Source of the DNA: Haplosporangium gracile
Lineage: Eukaryota > Mortierellomycota > Mortierellomycetes > Mortierellales > Mortierellaceae
NCBI GenBank assembly: GCA_015499985.1
Contig: JAAAUF010000247.1
Span: forward strand, 24,116 to 45,462
DNA: 21,347 bases
Direction of reading: 5' to 3'
Below the pieces are notes generated by a model, which was given only the letters and a program-made list of their open reading frames with translations, was not told the origin of the DNA and searched no databases. Positions 1 to 10,968 of the stretch are shown here, piece by piece (the stretch's first letter is position 1; each line of letters opens with the position of its first letter). The position numbers and the translations under genes were made by a program.

Positions 1-93
1 GGCAGTGGCAGTGGAGGTGGAATGAGCGGAAGAGTGATTGAATGTGAACACACACAAAGAGACAGAGAGGGAAGTAGAATGACTGTGAGAGGG

Positions 94-130
94 TGAATGA
101 ACGAACGAATGAATGAGCGAAGGAATGGAT
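94..130. repeat. Degenerate GAAT/GAAC/GAGC tetranucleotide tract
   Basis: About nine imperfect copies of a 4-nt unit of the form GAAN or GAGC follow one another. It is a short decayed microsatellite inside a purine-rich block and has no evident coding role. Confidence 0.6.
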
Positions 131-242
131 GAGTGGTGAATGTAAGGGAGGGGAGTTCGCCGATAAGCAAAAGAGGAAGAGAGGATGAAGTAAGAGTGCG
201 AGTGAGGGTGTTCGGTGTAGGCGTGGGTGAGGCCAAAAGGGA

Positions 243-355
243 GAAGGAAGGAAAAGAAGAAAAAGATGGAAAAAGAGAGAGAGGGGAAAAGAGAGAGTGG
301 GAAAAAGAGAGAGTGGGAAAAAGAGAGAGAGGGAAAAAGAGAGAGAGGGAAAAAG

Positions 356-392
<37 letters not shown>
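243..392. repeat. Purine minisatellite (16-nt unit) running into a GA dinucleotide tract
   Basis: Between about 280 and 360 a unit of the form GGGAAAAAGAGAGAGT recurs about five times, with T/A and G/A changes at the unit end. It is followed at 361-390 by an almost pure (GA)n run. The whole stretch is nearly all purine on the plus strand, so it has mirror-repeat character and could form triplex (H-DNA) structures. The open frame through it encodes only Arg/Glu/Lys/Gly repeats and I do not call it a gene. Confidence 0.8.
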
Positions 393-393
<1 letters not shown>

Positions 394-751
394 TAGGAGA
401 AGGCGACAAAAAAGAGGAGGAAGCAAATGAGTGAGTGAGAAAAAGCAAGGGTAAGAGTAACGATGTTTGTGCTGAAGGTAAAAAATGAACACAGTTCACG
501 CGCGCACGCACACATACAGGATTGATGCTATGAGTGAGCGAAGGTGAAAAGGGAGCGAAGGAGGAGTGAGTGAGTGGACAGAGGGAGCGAATTCGAGTGA
601 CCCAAGAAAAAATACAAGGCGGAGCGATTCTATTGAATCGGACAAAGATGTTAGAGTATTCAATAATAGCAACCAAGAAGTGATTGACCGACACAGAGGA
701 ATAATATTGCTTGATAATGACAGTCAACAAAAAGGAAGGGAGTTGGTAAAA

Positions 752-772
752 GGGGAGGGGGGGGGGGACGGG
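752..772 (+). other. G-quadruplex-like G-run
   Basis: The plus strand has a run of four G, one A, then eleven G (757-767), followed by a two-base spacer and three more G. This satisfies the usual pattern for an intramolecular G-quadruplex. The function is unknown. A G11 homopolymer is also a place where assembly or sequencing length errors are likely. Confidence 0.55.
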
Positions 773-1240
773 AGGAAAAACACAAACGAGGGGAAGAAAG
801 AGAAAGTAAAAGAACTAATAGATACATATGCGTACAAGAAGGTATTAGTTGTGAAGTAGAAAATAGTAGCTGAAAGAGAACGAAGGAATGGATCGATCAA
901 CAATGAGGATAGAGACGAAACGCGAACGCGTAAAGAACATGCGATCAGTACGCGTGAAAACGATCAGTAAATCAAATGTACAAAAAAATGGCAGTAGCTA
1001 ATGATGTAAAGAAGGAAATAGGAGTAGCAGACGGGAAGGCCCCTTACACTTGTGGAAATTCAACAAGTAACAAGATAATTAGAAACGTTGTAAGACCAGT
1101 AGCACAATGATGTTAGTAAGAAAACGGGACCTTTGTGGACAAGCTACAAAAACTGCAAACATTACAACTCCATGCAAAAGTCAATAAAGAAAAAAAAGAA
1201 AAGTGAGGTGAAAAAAGAGGGAAGGATGAAGACAAAGAGT

Positions 1241-3459
1241 GAGGGCGAGCGAGCATTTGAAATCATCGTTCTCATTGTCTTTTTTGCTGTGTATCTATGC
1301 ATGCACACCATGGCACACTACATCCTATTGGAAAATATATACGCGAAAAAAAATACACGCGACGCCATTGGCCCACTTTTTTTTCCCTTTGCATCCCTCC
1401 ATCTCCACCATATATTTACAACCATCTATCCATCCCAAAAAAAGGGCTCAAAAGTAGAAGTAGGAATAAGCAAGAAAAGGAGAGCAAGGGCCATCCTTTT
1501 CCTTCAATTCGCACATCCCTATTCCCCCTTTCAATTGATTCACCTCATTATATAGCTTTCTGAGCACAAACAACTTTCCTTTCAGTCACCTTCTCACTCC
1601 CCCTTAACAAACAGCTGCCATTCATCCCCACAAGGACAGATTGGGTCAGATAAGAACGTCATCAATCCCATCCCAGATTGGGGAGCAAAAGGGCGGGAGG
1701 GAGAAAGGGAAGGGAGGGGCAACCAATACGACTCACACTTCCTGTACCAAAGAACGTTGTCTTCCCACTGAGGTATTTGAGGCCCGAAAAAAAATTGGCT
1801 CGGTCTTTTGGAGTAAAATCAGTTCAATTGCATAAGGGAGGAAAGGAAGGGCCATCACACAAAAAGTACATATAGAGATATTGCAGGAGGAGAAATAAGC
1901 ACATACACACGAACGTCGAGCGCTTCATCCTCTCGCTGTCTCCCCTCCTTCACTTCGCCCTTATTTCCATCTTTCCCGCTTTTTCTTTTTGCTTTTTTTT
2001 TAGCCCCTTCCTACCTAAAGAGGAAAAAATGCGCCGGATGTACACCAGGCCAGTTGCAAATGCACAAGCATAAGCAAAACGGAAGGCACACACTAGACCA
2101 ACGCAAAAAAAAAAAAAACATATCAACAGTGACAACAAAAAAAAATTGATGCAAAAAGGGGAGGCAGATTTTCAAGAGTTGGATGACTACAATAACATGG
2201 CAATTGTGGTAGAGTTGACGAAGGGAGATAGGTAAAAAGTGGAGGAGGAGGCGGATGTGCCGAAGGCGGAACGAGAAGGGGGTAGGAGAGAAGGCGAGTG
2301 AGCGATGATGATGACAGTGAGAGGTCTGAGAGACGCCGGTATTGGCTGAGGATAGACAAAGGGGGAAAAAAGGGTGATGAAGAGTATCAAAGAAGTGACA
2401 GTGCGCGCACGAAAAGAAAAAAAAGATTTTCGATGACTGTTGTTGTTGTTTCTCATCTCTTTTTTTTTTTGCTAGGTGTGATTCGAAACAATTACAAATC
2501 GTTTGTTTTACCAATTGAGTGGGGTGCCAGCACGAAGAAACGACGAAGGTAAACAAATGCAGATAATGAGACGGCGGTGGTGGTGAAAAGCGAGAAAAAA
2601 GCGAAGTGAGGAGAGAAAAAGAAGGGATGATCAAAGATTGAGGGGCGAAGAGTGGATATGCATCCGAGATACACGCAGGGCGCAATACACCAACAAGGCG
2701 TCAGCCCAAGACAACTACAGCGACGATAACTCCATGTATGAAGTACAAAAACCTCACTACGTTGACTTTGTTTTGTTATGCTTTTGGAAAAGACGAGTAC
2801 CGCGCACAATACGCTTAAAAAAGGGAGTGAAGAGAGAGCTGTAAATAGTTTGTTTACTTGCTTTCATTCTGCCTTCGTTTCATTGCTGTCCCGACTCGCA
2901 GCTTAATCATATACTCAACGGGGGTGTTTATCGTTGACTTACTATTGGACAACGAAGAAGTTGTTATACCATACCGAGCGAAATTAGGATAAGAGCATGC
3001 AAATGGAGGATGCAAGAGGTAAAGGGGAGCATGAAAGTGTAGAAAGCAAAACAAAACGAGAAAGAGAAAACAAAAAAAAGGGTTCCGAACATGAAGATTG
3101 GATGGTAGAAGAGCGGTATCAATTTTGTTCCTCGAAGCGCCCAACCAAACAACTCCCAATCCTCATCCATTCTTTATTCGCCCCCTTGTACCCCTTACTC
3201 CCATCTCCATTCTTCAGCACCATTCCTTTCCCTTCTCTTTCTCCTTCACAAACACAAACAACACTCCCGTTTACACGACGTTCAGTCATTCATTCAATGT
3301 GTAGCTCGAAAGGAAGGGCTAGGAATAAATAGAAAAATGTGCGCCATGAATAAGTAGTCGCGCTCCAACCCATCAACAAATCTCATCCGTCATCTCCATC
3401 AGACCCTTCCCCCTAATCCTTTTGTTTATTTTTGTGTCAACGGGGAACAGAACGAGCAA
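1241..3459. other. Gene-free mosaic of purine and pyrimidine blocks
   Basis: The sequence switches several times between pyrimidine-rich stretches (about 1370-1640, 1910-2000, 3130-3300) and purine-rich stretches (about 1640-1900, 2150-2440, 2550-2650, 3000-3110). The longest open frame, 2011-2685 on the minus strand (224 codons), encodes a Phe/Ser/Pro/Leu/Cys-rich peptide with no recognisable motif. I treat it as a composition artefact. An A14 homopolymer lies at 2105-2118. No RNA gene or mobile element was recognised. Confidence 0.5.
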
Positions 3460-4290
3460 AAAATGATAAAGAACAAAAGAGAAGAAAAAAGAGGGGACAA
3501 CAAGGTTCGGAGGTTATTTGGAGAAGGATGAACGGGATGCATTACTGTCAAAGAGGCGAACGAGCGGACCAAGCGCAAGGCAGGACAAGTTAGAGCGGCG
3601 GGCCAATTGAGACAAGGTTGAAAAAAAGGAGAAGGGGCAGGAGGAGAGCAAGGAACAGGGCGAGGGATATGAGTTGGAAAAAGAAAAGAAGAAAAGGGAT
3701 GAAGAATAGAGGAAAAGAAGGAGAATGGAAAGGCGAAGAGGACAACTGATTTGAGTAGGAGGAGAAAAGGTCAAAAGAAGGATGAAGAAAAAGCAATAAT
3801 GGACAGGGAGAAAAGGAAAGAAGACGAAGGATGCATGAAGAGAGGAAAGAAACAGGAAACAGGACGAGAGTAGATGACAAGAAAGTGGACAAGAAGGAAG
3901 AGAGAGTAAAGAAGAGAAGAGAAAAGGAAGGACAAGGGGAGAAACACACAATTACAATTGCAGGTACGCACGAGATTCCATTTCGGATTTAAAAGAAAAG
4001 GAAAGGAAACAATGGTGCAAACAAGCACCCGGGCATAAAACGGGGGTGACAATTGAAAAAACACTCCTTGTCCTTATCTTCTGGAGATGGTATACTAAAA
4101 ATTCGGTTGAAAGAATTAAATTAAATTGGAAGCAACCGGTAGCCAAAGGTAAGAAAAAAAAAGTGTGCGTGAGAGAAAGAAAAGGCCGCGGCAAAAAAGA
4201 AGAAAAGGGAAACGAAGAGAGGATGGAGGTAGAAACACAAAGATCCAGAGGTAAGAATGGAAAGAAAAAGAGACGAAGAGGAGCTCTGTG
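3460..4290. other. Strongly purine-rich block
   Basis: The plus strand is overwhelmingly A and G for roughly 800 nt, richest at about 3600-3950. The minus-strand frames (3514-3951, 3590-3949, 3952-4293) are Phe/Ser/Leu/Pro repeats expected from reading a polypyrimidine strand. I see no gene. The block ends abruptly near 4290, where the opposite skew begins. Confidence 0.6.
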
Positions 4291-5095
4291 CATTGTCTCT
4301 GTTGTTTGTTTGTTATTTTGCTTTGTTGACTGACGTCGGTGTTAGTGAGGGTTGTCTGACCATCTCTGTTCTCATCTGTCTACTTTTCTCTCCCTGCTCT
4401 ACCTCTTTTCTTTCTCTTTTGTTTGAGCTTGTGTTTTGGTTTGTGCTGTTGTCGTGCTCTTGTTTGGACATCACTTGCGCCTCCTCTCACTCTTTCTCTC
4501 CCGCCTTCTCTTCCCCTCTGCAGTTCCCTTCCTTTTTTCCCCCTCTCCTGTGTTTCTGTTTGCCGTGTGTTGCTTGAATATGCGTCTCTTTGCTCATCCG
4601 TCCGTTGGAAAATATGTAAACAATGCGCATTGTCAAAAACAAAGAAGGTTTTCCCTCCTTCCTGCCATCCTTTCACATACTGACATGCGTGTACCAATCT
4701 ATCCGCACACATCGGACCACAGTCCAAACAACCCACCCAACCCGCCCAACCTACCCCGCCCATTTTTTTCTCTCAACTGCATTGCAAGACAAAGAAAGAA
4801 TACTGTGCAAGTAAACAAGCCATACCACTTGTTTTTCCTAACCCTCGCCCTTTGTGCCCCATCCTTTTTCCTAATCCTCGCCCTTTGTGCCCCATCCTTT
4901 TTACTATTCCTTCCCCCTCCTTACCTCCTCCTTTTGCATGTTCTCTTTCGCTTTCACAATAACGACGAGGCGATTATCTTTTCCTCCTCTCTTGTTTTTT
5001 GTCCCAGCTATCTGTCGTTTATCCCTTCCTTGTCCTCATCCCTCGCGCTTTATTGGATGTCTCTGAAATTCAGCTCGCAGATGACACTACAATGA
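4291..5095. other. Strongly pyrimidine-rich block
   Basis: Directly after the purine-rich block the plus strand becomes mostly C and T up to about 5060. The 4436-5095 plus-strand frame (219 codons) is rich in Leu, Ser, Pro and Phe without any domain-like pattern and crosses a 33-nt tandem duplication, so I do not call it a gene. Confidence 0.55.
4832..4897. repeat. 33-nt tandem duplication
   Basis: Two adjacent 33-nt units (4832-4864 and 4865-4897) are identical except for one C/T difference. Each starts with five T and contains CTCGCCCTTTGTGCCCCATC. The near identity indicates a recent slippage or tandem duplication event. Confidence 0.9.
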
Positions 5096-6971
5096 ACGTC
5101 ATCCTTTTGCATCCAAACACTCTACTTAACAGGAATGTGTCTGCTCTCGGTTTATTGTAAGGTATCTCTTTACTCATGTGGGACGCAAGAAACAGAAGTG
5201 GGAGATAACCAAAGTGCCATGAATAAAAAAAAGATTGTATCTGAACAATGAGGCAAGAAAAAGCATCACATACTAACTTTGTTGTATGCACGCAAAAAGT
5301 GTACAAACGTCAGGAAACACACAGTTCAACTTCCCTGTGTTAGCGTCTTTGGTGTTTGGACATTTGTACCGCACTCCTCGGGTCGAGATTTCTCGAGGCG
5401 ACTTTTTTTTTTATTTTGGTCTTATTCTTGTACTCCTCAGCTCTTTTTTCATCCTGGGTCCCATTATCCTTCATTTTTCATCTGCGTCTCTGCCACTCGC
5501 TTGCACAAGAGGGGGTGAGATATGCGCGGTTTGGTTGGTAATACATCCATAGGCGGGAGATGAGAAAGAAAAAGTAGGCACTGGTTTGTGCGCAAGGGGC
5601 CGTGGTTCGTCACAACGAAAATTACGCATGTGAATCATGTCATTACAAAAAAAGATTCAGGGGAGAGGAGGATTGATGAAAAAGCGCAAGGTAAGAAGAA
5701 CATTTGCATCGCGCATTTTTCTTTGCCTTTCACCCATCCATCTGATTCCTATATCCTTTCTTCGCGCGCTCGTATTTCTTTGTTGCTATTTCGAATTTCG
5801 CGAAAGTCTGCCTCATCGTTCGCAAGATGCAAGGAATGAGACAAGGTCGTTAATATGAAATGAGACATCTGTAGCCTACGCGAATAAAAAAACTAGGGTT
5901 GAATAAGGAAGATATCTTTTGCGATTCCTGCTCACCATCTCTCTCTGTCGCCTTGTTTTTTGTCTTTGCTGCTCGCTTCTTTGTGCCGTAATAAGGAGAC
6001 ATAGACAGACAAATAATGCGAAAAGAGGAAAGAGAAAGGGGAAGAGAAAAAAAAAGCGAATAAGTACATGCCTTTTGATTTTTTGTTCTGGACGTTTTCC
6101 GTCAGCCAATATGACAACTTGAACGACAGGAGACAGAGTGGTACGCGCAGGTACCGCCAAGGAGAGGAGTGTGGTGAGAGGGGGAAAGGCGATTGCTGGT
6201 AAGTAACCAAAAATGGAAAATAAAGGGGAGGGGAAAGTAAGAAAAACGGACCAGATCTCTAACAAAATCGATGCATCAGGAGCAATTGAATCGGGTCATT
6301 AAGAAGAAAGGGGCAAGACAACATACATTGTCATCCTTCCCCTTTCTTTCTATCTTTTTCGCTCTTCGTTGTTTCTCCAACACGCATGTGTATGAGCGGT
6401 ATGCGATTTTTCTTCTTACGATGGGCCAATGAACTTGAACCACATACATCCACCCATGCCACTTAAAAAAATGAAAGCACAAAACACAAAACACAAAGGC
6501 CACAAGCAATTGCCAGTTCAGTGAAAGACTGAGCAGGAAAATAGCCGAAATAAACAACGGCACGAGTAGTACACAAGGTGCAATGATGCTTGAGTGCATG
6601 GCTCTCAACTATGCTTTTTTGTTATTTTCTTTTTCTTCAGCCTCATTCCTAACTCGCATTTATTCATTTTCGTGCCCGCAACTACGACAAACATCGAAAA
6701 AAAATCAGCCCAAATCTATGCGCAGAGTCTTTGTCGACTTTCCGCTCAAATTCTTTTTTTTTTGTTTTTAACATGGACAGGATGAAAAAAGAAATGTGTG
6801 AGCGGAGAGGGACATATGTCAAGAGGTGGGTAGTGGCCATCCATACAAAAAAAAAACAGCGCATGAACAAAAAAAACATATCGGGAATAACATCACCTTC
6901 ACCTCATTCTTCGTTTTCCTATTTTACAAGTACCACTTGCACGTTGTTTTCTTTTTTTTTTAATTCCCTCA

Positions 6972-6983
6972 TACATGCATGTA
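6972..6983. repeat. Perfect 12-nt palindrome followed by alternating purine-pyrimidine sequence
   Basis: TACATGCATGTA is its own reverse complement. It is followed at about 6998-7022 by a TG/CA/GC-rich alternating stretch of the kind that can adopt left-handed DNA. No function is implied. Confidence 0.6.
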
Positions 6984-7805
6984 ATGGGTAGGGATGTTTG
7001 CATGTTTGTATGTGCGCATGTGTTTTTGGTGCCCCAACACCAAACATTAACACGAACGCAGAAGGGAAAAAAAATCAACAATAAAACATACCAAAACTAG
7101 GGTCTCGTTTTCGCCCATTTGTCCCCTCACTTCCCATTCTAAAATAATAACTTCCCTCCCTCCGCTCTTTTTCTGTGCGCCATGCACCAGGAAAAGGATG
7201 GATTTTACTCCTACTTCTAACTCGAGGCCCGATTCCTCGTTTCTTTGCATAGCTTTTATGGACTAAAACGTGAGTTGTATTCCGTCCCTCACCTATTGCT
7301 CCTTTCATGCATTGTAGAAGGAGGAAATAGAACGAAATAAAAATGCGATAGAATGGGTGCAATGGGCGCAAAATAGGTGGAAGAGAGCTGCCCTCAAGAG
7401 CTTTTGCGTCCAAAAAAACACAAAAAATACTGGGTCCCTTCCTCCCATCTAGTTTCCTTGTTCTTTTCCTCTTTTGTTTGTTTGTTTGCATATCTCATTG
7501 GAGTCTAGTAGTCAGCAGGAATGAACTGCACAGGAAACAGGAGTACACAAAACTAACACAAAACAACACAACACAACGAAATACAACTCAAACAACAACA
7601 GAAAAAAAAAAGAGGGCTCAAAACAAAAAATCATCTTTTTCTACTCTGTGCCTTTGTTTACTTTGATGGCGGAGAAACTCGCGCCCTCGTTTACCTCTCA
7701 GAATTCTCTTGTTTTTGATGTTGTTTGAGGCGTGCAGCGAATTTCATGGTGTCACAAAAAACAAAACAAGAAGTCGAAAATTTGAGTTCGTGTGTGAGCG
7801 AGTAG

Positions 7806-7835
7806 GCTTTTCTCTCCTGTGCTTTTCTCTCCTGT
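7806..7835. repeat. 15-nt tandem duplication
   Basis: Two exact adjacent copies of GCTTTTCTCTCCTGT occupy 7806-7820 and 7821-7835. This is a small slippage product in a pyrimidine-rich stretch. Confidence 0.85.
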
Positions 7836-8702
7836 GCTATCATCCTTTTTGCCTCTTCATCTCTTCTTAGTGTACTCTCTGTTTCAATTGTTTTTTTTTT
7901 GTGTGTGTGTTTTTGCATCTCAGGTGTTACTTTTTTTTGTCCACAGCAATAGAACTTCCGCGGAGGAAGGACTTTCATCGGTCACAATTCAATGCCATCT
8001 CTCATTTTTTATGTACCATTAGCTCCTTCGCCCCCACTTTTTTTGCTCTGTACTTCTGTGTAAAGTACACAATTTTTGGTATACGATAAGAACTCCTTTG
8101 TCCGGCCGTCTTTTTTCGCACGCACATGTACTCTCTCAATTCGCACACAATAACGATCAAGAATGAAATAAAAGTATTGCCCGCAATAATAGTTTTTTTT
8201 ATTCCCCCATCTCTAAAATGTACAAGTAGACGACTTTCCCACTGGAAGACTGTATTCCCCGATTATAGTATATCTCCTATTTTTTTTTCCTTCCGGCAGC
8301 ACGCTTTATTACATACATAAGACTGAAAAGGAAGGAGGTTCTAGTACTTTTTCTTGTTGGCGACCGTCAATTGGACGAAACACGAATTTTGTTCAAGAAT
8401 GAAATACAGCTCAACCGCGTCTCTTTCTATCTATTATATGCAGCGCCCATAGACATACCTCAGCGGAGATATTTTCGTTACTTCCGCTCATTCTTATCCT
8501 TTAACCTTTCTTTCCATTTATTCGTTACCTCCACGCCGATCCATGATGTATTTATTATTCCTCTTACCCTCTTGGATACTCCTTCTGATGTATCCTTGAC
8601 TTGACCATGTCGCGTCTTATTTCGTATCGCGCCAGCAAAAAGAAGAGATTCGACAATAACAACAAAGATCACAAAACGAAAAAAAGTTACCCATCAGGCG
8701 CC

Positions 8703-8717
8703 TTTTTTTTTTTTTTT
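8703..8717. repeat. T15 homopolymer
   Basis: An uninterrupted run of fifteen T on the plus strand. It is the longest T run in the gene-free region and a likely length-variable site. Confidence 0.8.
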
Positions 8718-9279
8718 GTTCTTAAAGATTTCATTGCGACAAGAAAAAAAACAATCCGGGCTGTAGCATAGCATGTACTAGTTCGAGTTGATTGGTGCGT
8801 TCGAGAAAATAATTTAATGTTTTATTTTTAAGTCCCTTTCGTACTTCGTACTTTTCTTCCACGAGATGAGATGGGCGAGTAAAGAGAAGATGGGCGGGTG
8901 GTGTGGGGAAGGATGGGCAGGAGAGAAGGGTGGACTTTTTGTTTTTGTTTATTGAAGGCGTATTTAGGTTTTTTGATGCATAGTAAACAAATTATGACCC
9001 CAATTTGTATCTAATGTGGTATCATTCAAATGAGAAGGATAGTTTTGATAAAGAAGAGATAAAAGCCTCGAGGAATACACCAAACGATAAAGAGGAGGAG
9101 GACGAATATTTTGGCTCCGTATAGAAAAGGTATGGAGCTGAAGTTCAGCCTAACAAAGCTAAATTTGCACTGCCAAAAGCGCCACCAATAATAACACGTC
9201 CATTTAACCAGCAAATGCAACTGATCCTCGCCATGTTGCTGCTGCACCACTTTCAAGAACTAACAAAAAAAATTTGTTT

Positions 9280-9299
9280 CAAAAAAAAAAAAAAAAAAA
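9280..9299. repeat. A20 homopolymer just downstream of pseudogene copy A
   Basis: Twenty A in a row on the plus strand (T20 in the sense of the gene array) lie about 30 nt beyond the last codon of copy A that can be aligned with its paralogues. In the sense orientation of the array this is poly-T, so it is not a retroposed poly-A tail of copy A. Confidence 0.8.
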
Positions 9300-10514
9300 G
9301 AGGAAAATGTGGCGCTACACTAGAGGAGAGGATAAAGCCGTTAAAGTCAATGAACTGGCTGCTCTCTTGACTGCCTTTGACGTCAGCCTTCTTCGGCCTA
9401 AACTTAGCTTCCAAAACCGCACCCCTATCATCTCTGCGGTCACGCACATAAAGTGCTTCAACACTATACTGTCTCTTAGCACAACGTCGGCAAGCTGAAG
9501 CAGCGTTGCCGGAGCCAACACGTTGGATTGCTGCACGCTGCAGTTCACCAATCGCGAAAAATCCAAGTATTCAAGGAACCGGATCCAGTCCTCTCGCGTT
9601 ATCACCCCCTCACGCACACACAGATCGGTGATCGTCTGATTCCTTTTTCGCCCTCTGACTCTTCCGTTCCAATATATCGGTTGAGTAACATCCATCCCCG
9701 GACTTGTTGACATTCTTCTCCTCCTGAGCCTATGGACTCTTGTACTTGAAAAACATATCCAACCAGAAGCTTTCGAGCAAACCCGATTGCGTGGCACATG
9801 TGAGATGGAAAAGTGTCAACCGAGGTATCTCCACTAACATCGCGGATTGCAACTGCATCGCCTGGGGAAGCCGCCTCTTTAAACTGTCCTGCACAGCAAG
9901 TGATATCCACTCGCGACTTGGCTGGGTCGTTGGAGTTTCTCCATGTGATGGTGGATGTAATCTCAGCCGAATGCATCTGGAATGCATATGGAACATCTCG
10001 ATGGTAGAGTGGTACGAAATGAGCTCCTTGTAACTCTCAAAGACTTGGCTTGGGCCAAAGTCTATCATTTAGCAATCCAGCATGATGGTCGTGCGAGGAT
10101 TTTATGATCACCTTGCTCAGGACTCAGGTATCCCAGGTGAAAGAATTGGGTCCCAAAATCAATGTCCAACGTGCAATAGACCTCATCCTTCCACTGCCGC
10201 TTCTTAGTAAACGACATCGTGTCGCCGTTGGCAAAGCTTGTGTCCATACTGACATCCCTCCCTATTACCTCTCCTTCCGTGGTCCCTCCAAGCTTGACGA
10301 TCAGATGGTATTCGTTGTGTCTAAACCGAAGACCCGCAAAATGATGGAATCCTCCGGTAACACAGCGTATCGTGCCATGTGCTGGTAATGTCTCTTTACA
10401 TGCTCTTGTTCGTTTGCCTCCCTCCTTCTCCTCCGTCACCTCCTTCTCCTCCACCACCCCTTGTCCGTGGCAGGAGGTAGATTAGGCACGAACGTGAGAA
10501 CCACCCGCTCGATT

Positions 10515-10547
10515 GACTGTTCTGTTGACTGTTCTGTTGACTGTTTG
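10515..10547. repeat. 12-nt in-frame linker repeat (copy A)
   Basis: Two exact copies of GACTGTTCTGTT plus a partial third lie here; in the sense of the gene they encode repeating STEQ. The corresponding linker of copy B carries a longer, diverged version and copy C a short one, so repeat number varies between paralogues. Confidence 0.8.
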
Positions 10548-10711
10548 GTGCTTTTGTGCAGCATAGCATCCAGTCCTATTACGCTTTTTTTCTGGTCCTC
10601 CGTCGTTTCTGCCTCTCCCCTCTCCTTCTACACCATAGCCGATATCGTCATTGTCAGTTTTGTGCCCTGTAGAATGACCCGCACTCTAGCCAGGCGTCTC
10701 TCCACCATTGA

Positions 10712-10729
10712 CTGCTGCTGCTGCTGCTG
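10712..10729. repeat. (CTG)6 trinucleotide repeat in the copy A linker remnant
   Basis: Six CTG units on the plus strand read as GCA (alanine) in the gene-sense frame that matches the linker of copy C. Poly-Ala is not seen in the B or C linkers, so this expansion is specific to the decayed copy. Confidence 0.8.
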
Positions 10730-10860
10730 CAAGATGTTCAATCCTGGCGCTGGCACTCTGGTTTTCACTGCCACTCCTGTTCTTCCTGCTGGCTGGCTTT
10801 TTTTCCGAAGATGGTATCCAGCACGATTCGGGGTGGAATTTGATCTCGAAACGAATTGAC

Positions 10861-10968
10861 CTTAATTAATAGCATTTCGATCATAATAACTGTAGCTGTT
10901 AGCCTACTTTTCCCTCCTCTGATCCCCTTTCACGAAAATTGTCCACTTTGGTCAAAAAAAAAAAGTAG
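10861..10968 (-). other. Relic intron of copy A
   Basis: This interval corresponds to the single intron of copies B and C. Exon-1 homology ends with CTCTACAG, but the next two bases are CT where B and C have GT. A branch-site-like GGCTAAC and an AG acceptor are still present, and exon-2 homology follows. The 5' splice site is therefore inactivated while the rest of the intron is recognisable. Confidence 0.75.

Larger units (their letters stand above)
1..1240. other. Gene-free purine-rich block
   Basis: The plus strand is dominated by A and G, with GA, GGA and GAAAA repeats and few pyrimidine runs. Open frames here (for example 133-396 and 566-859) give Arg/Lys/Glu/Gly-rich low-complexity peptides with no domain-like composition. 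They are best explained by the scarcity of T, which removes stop codons. I see no paired splice sites bounding conserved-looking coding sequence and no tRNA-like structure. Specific repeats are listed separately. Confidence 0.6.
5096..9330. other. Gene-free intergenic region downstream of pseudogene copy A
   Basis: About 4.2 kb holds homopolymer tracts, short purine and pyrimidine blocks and no open frame longer than about 140 codons. The peptides are compositionally biased and none matches the family in the rest of the window. I looked for tRNA-like arms, terminal inverted repeats and decayed extra copies of the array and saw none I could support. The region adjoins the 3' end of the minus-strand gene array. 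Confidence 0.5.

Noticed and set aside
2011..2685. 224-codon minus-strand open frame
   Set aside because: The peptide is Phe/Ser/Pro/Leu/Cys-rich with no domain pattern and lies in alternating purine/pyrimidine DNA where stop codons are depleted by composition.
3514..3951. 145-codon minus-strand frame resembling a membrane protein
   Set aside because: Pure Phe/Leu/Ser/Pro repeats result from reading a C/T-only strand; the overlapping frames look the same, which a real gene would not show.
4436..5095. 219-codon plus-strand open frame with hydrophobic stretches
   Set aside because: The hydrophobicity comes from polypyrimidine composition, and the frame runs through a 33-nt tandem duplication. 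No conserved motif or start context supports it.
5340..5410. Possible Pol III gene: stem-forming CCTCGGGTCGAGATTTCTCG region followed by a T run
   Set aside because: The B-box-like GGGTCGAGATT and trailing T run caught attention, but no cloverleaf arms, acceptor stem or convincing A box could be built.
8157..8410. Direct repeat TCAAGAATGAAATA at about 8158 and 8394 as a transposon target duplication or LTR end
   Set aside because: The match is only about 14 nt, the intervening 240 nt lack terminal repeats or coding sequence, and chance repetition in A-rich DNA is likely.
9280..9299. A20 run as the poly-A tail of a retroposed copy A
   Set aside because: In the orientation of copy A this is poly-T, and copy A still carries intron sequence, so it is not a processed retrocopy.
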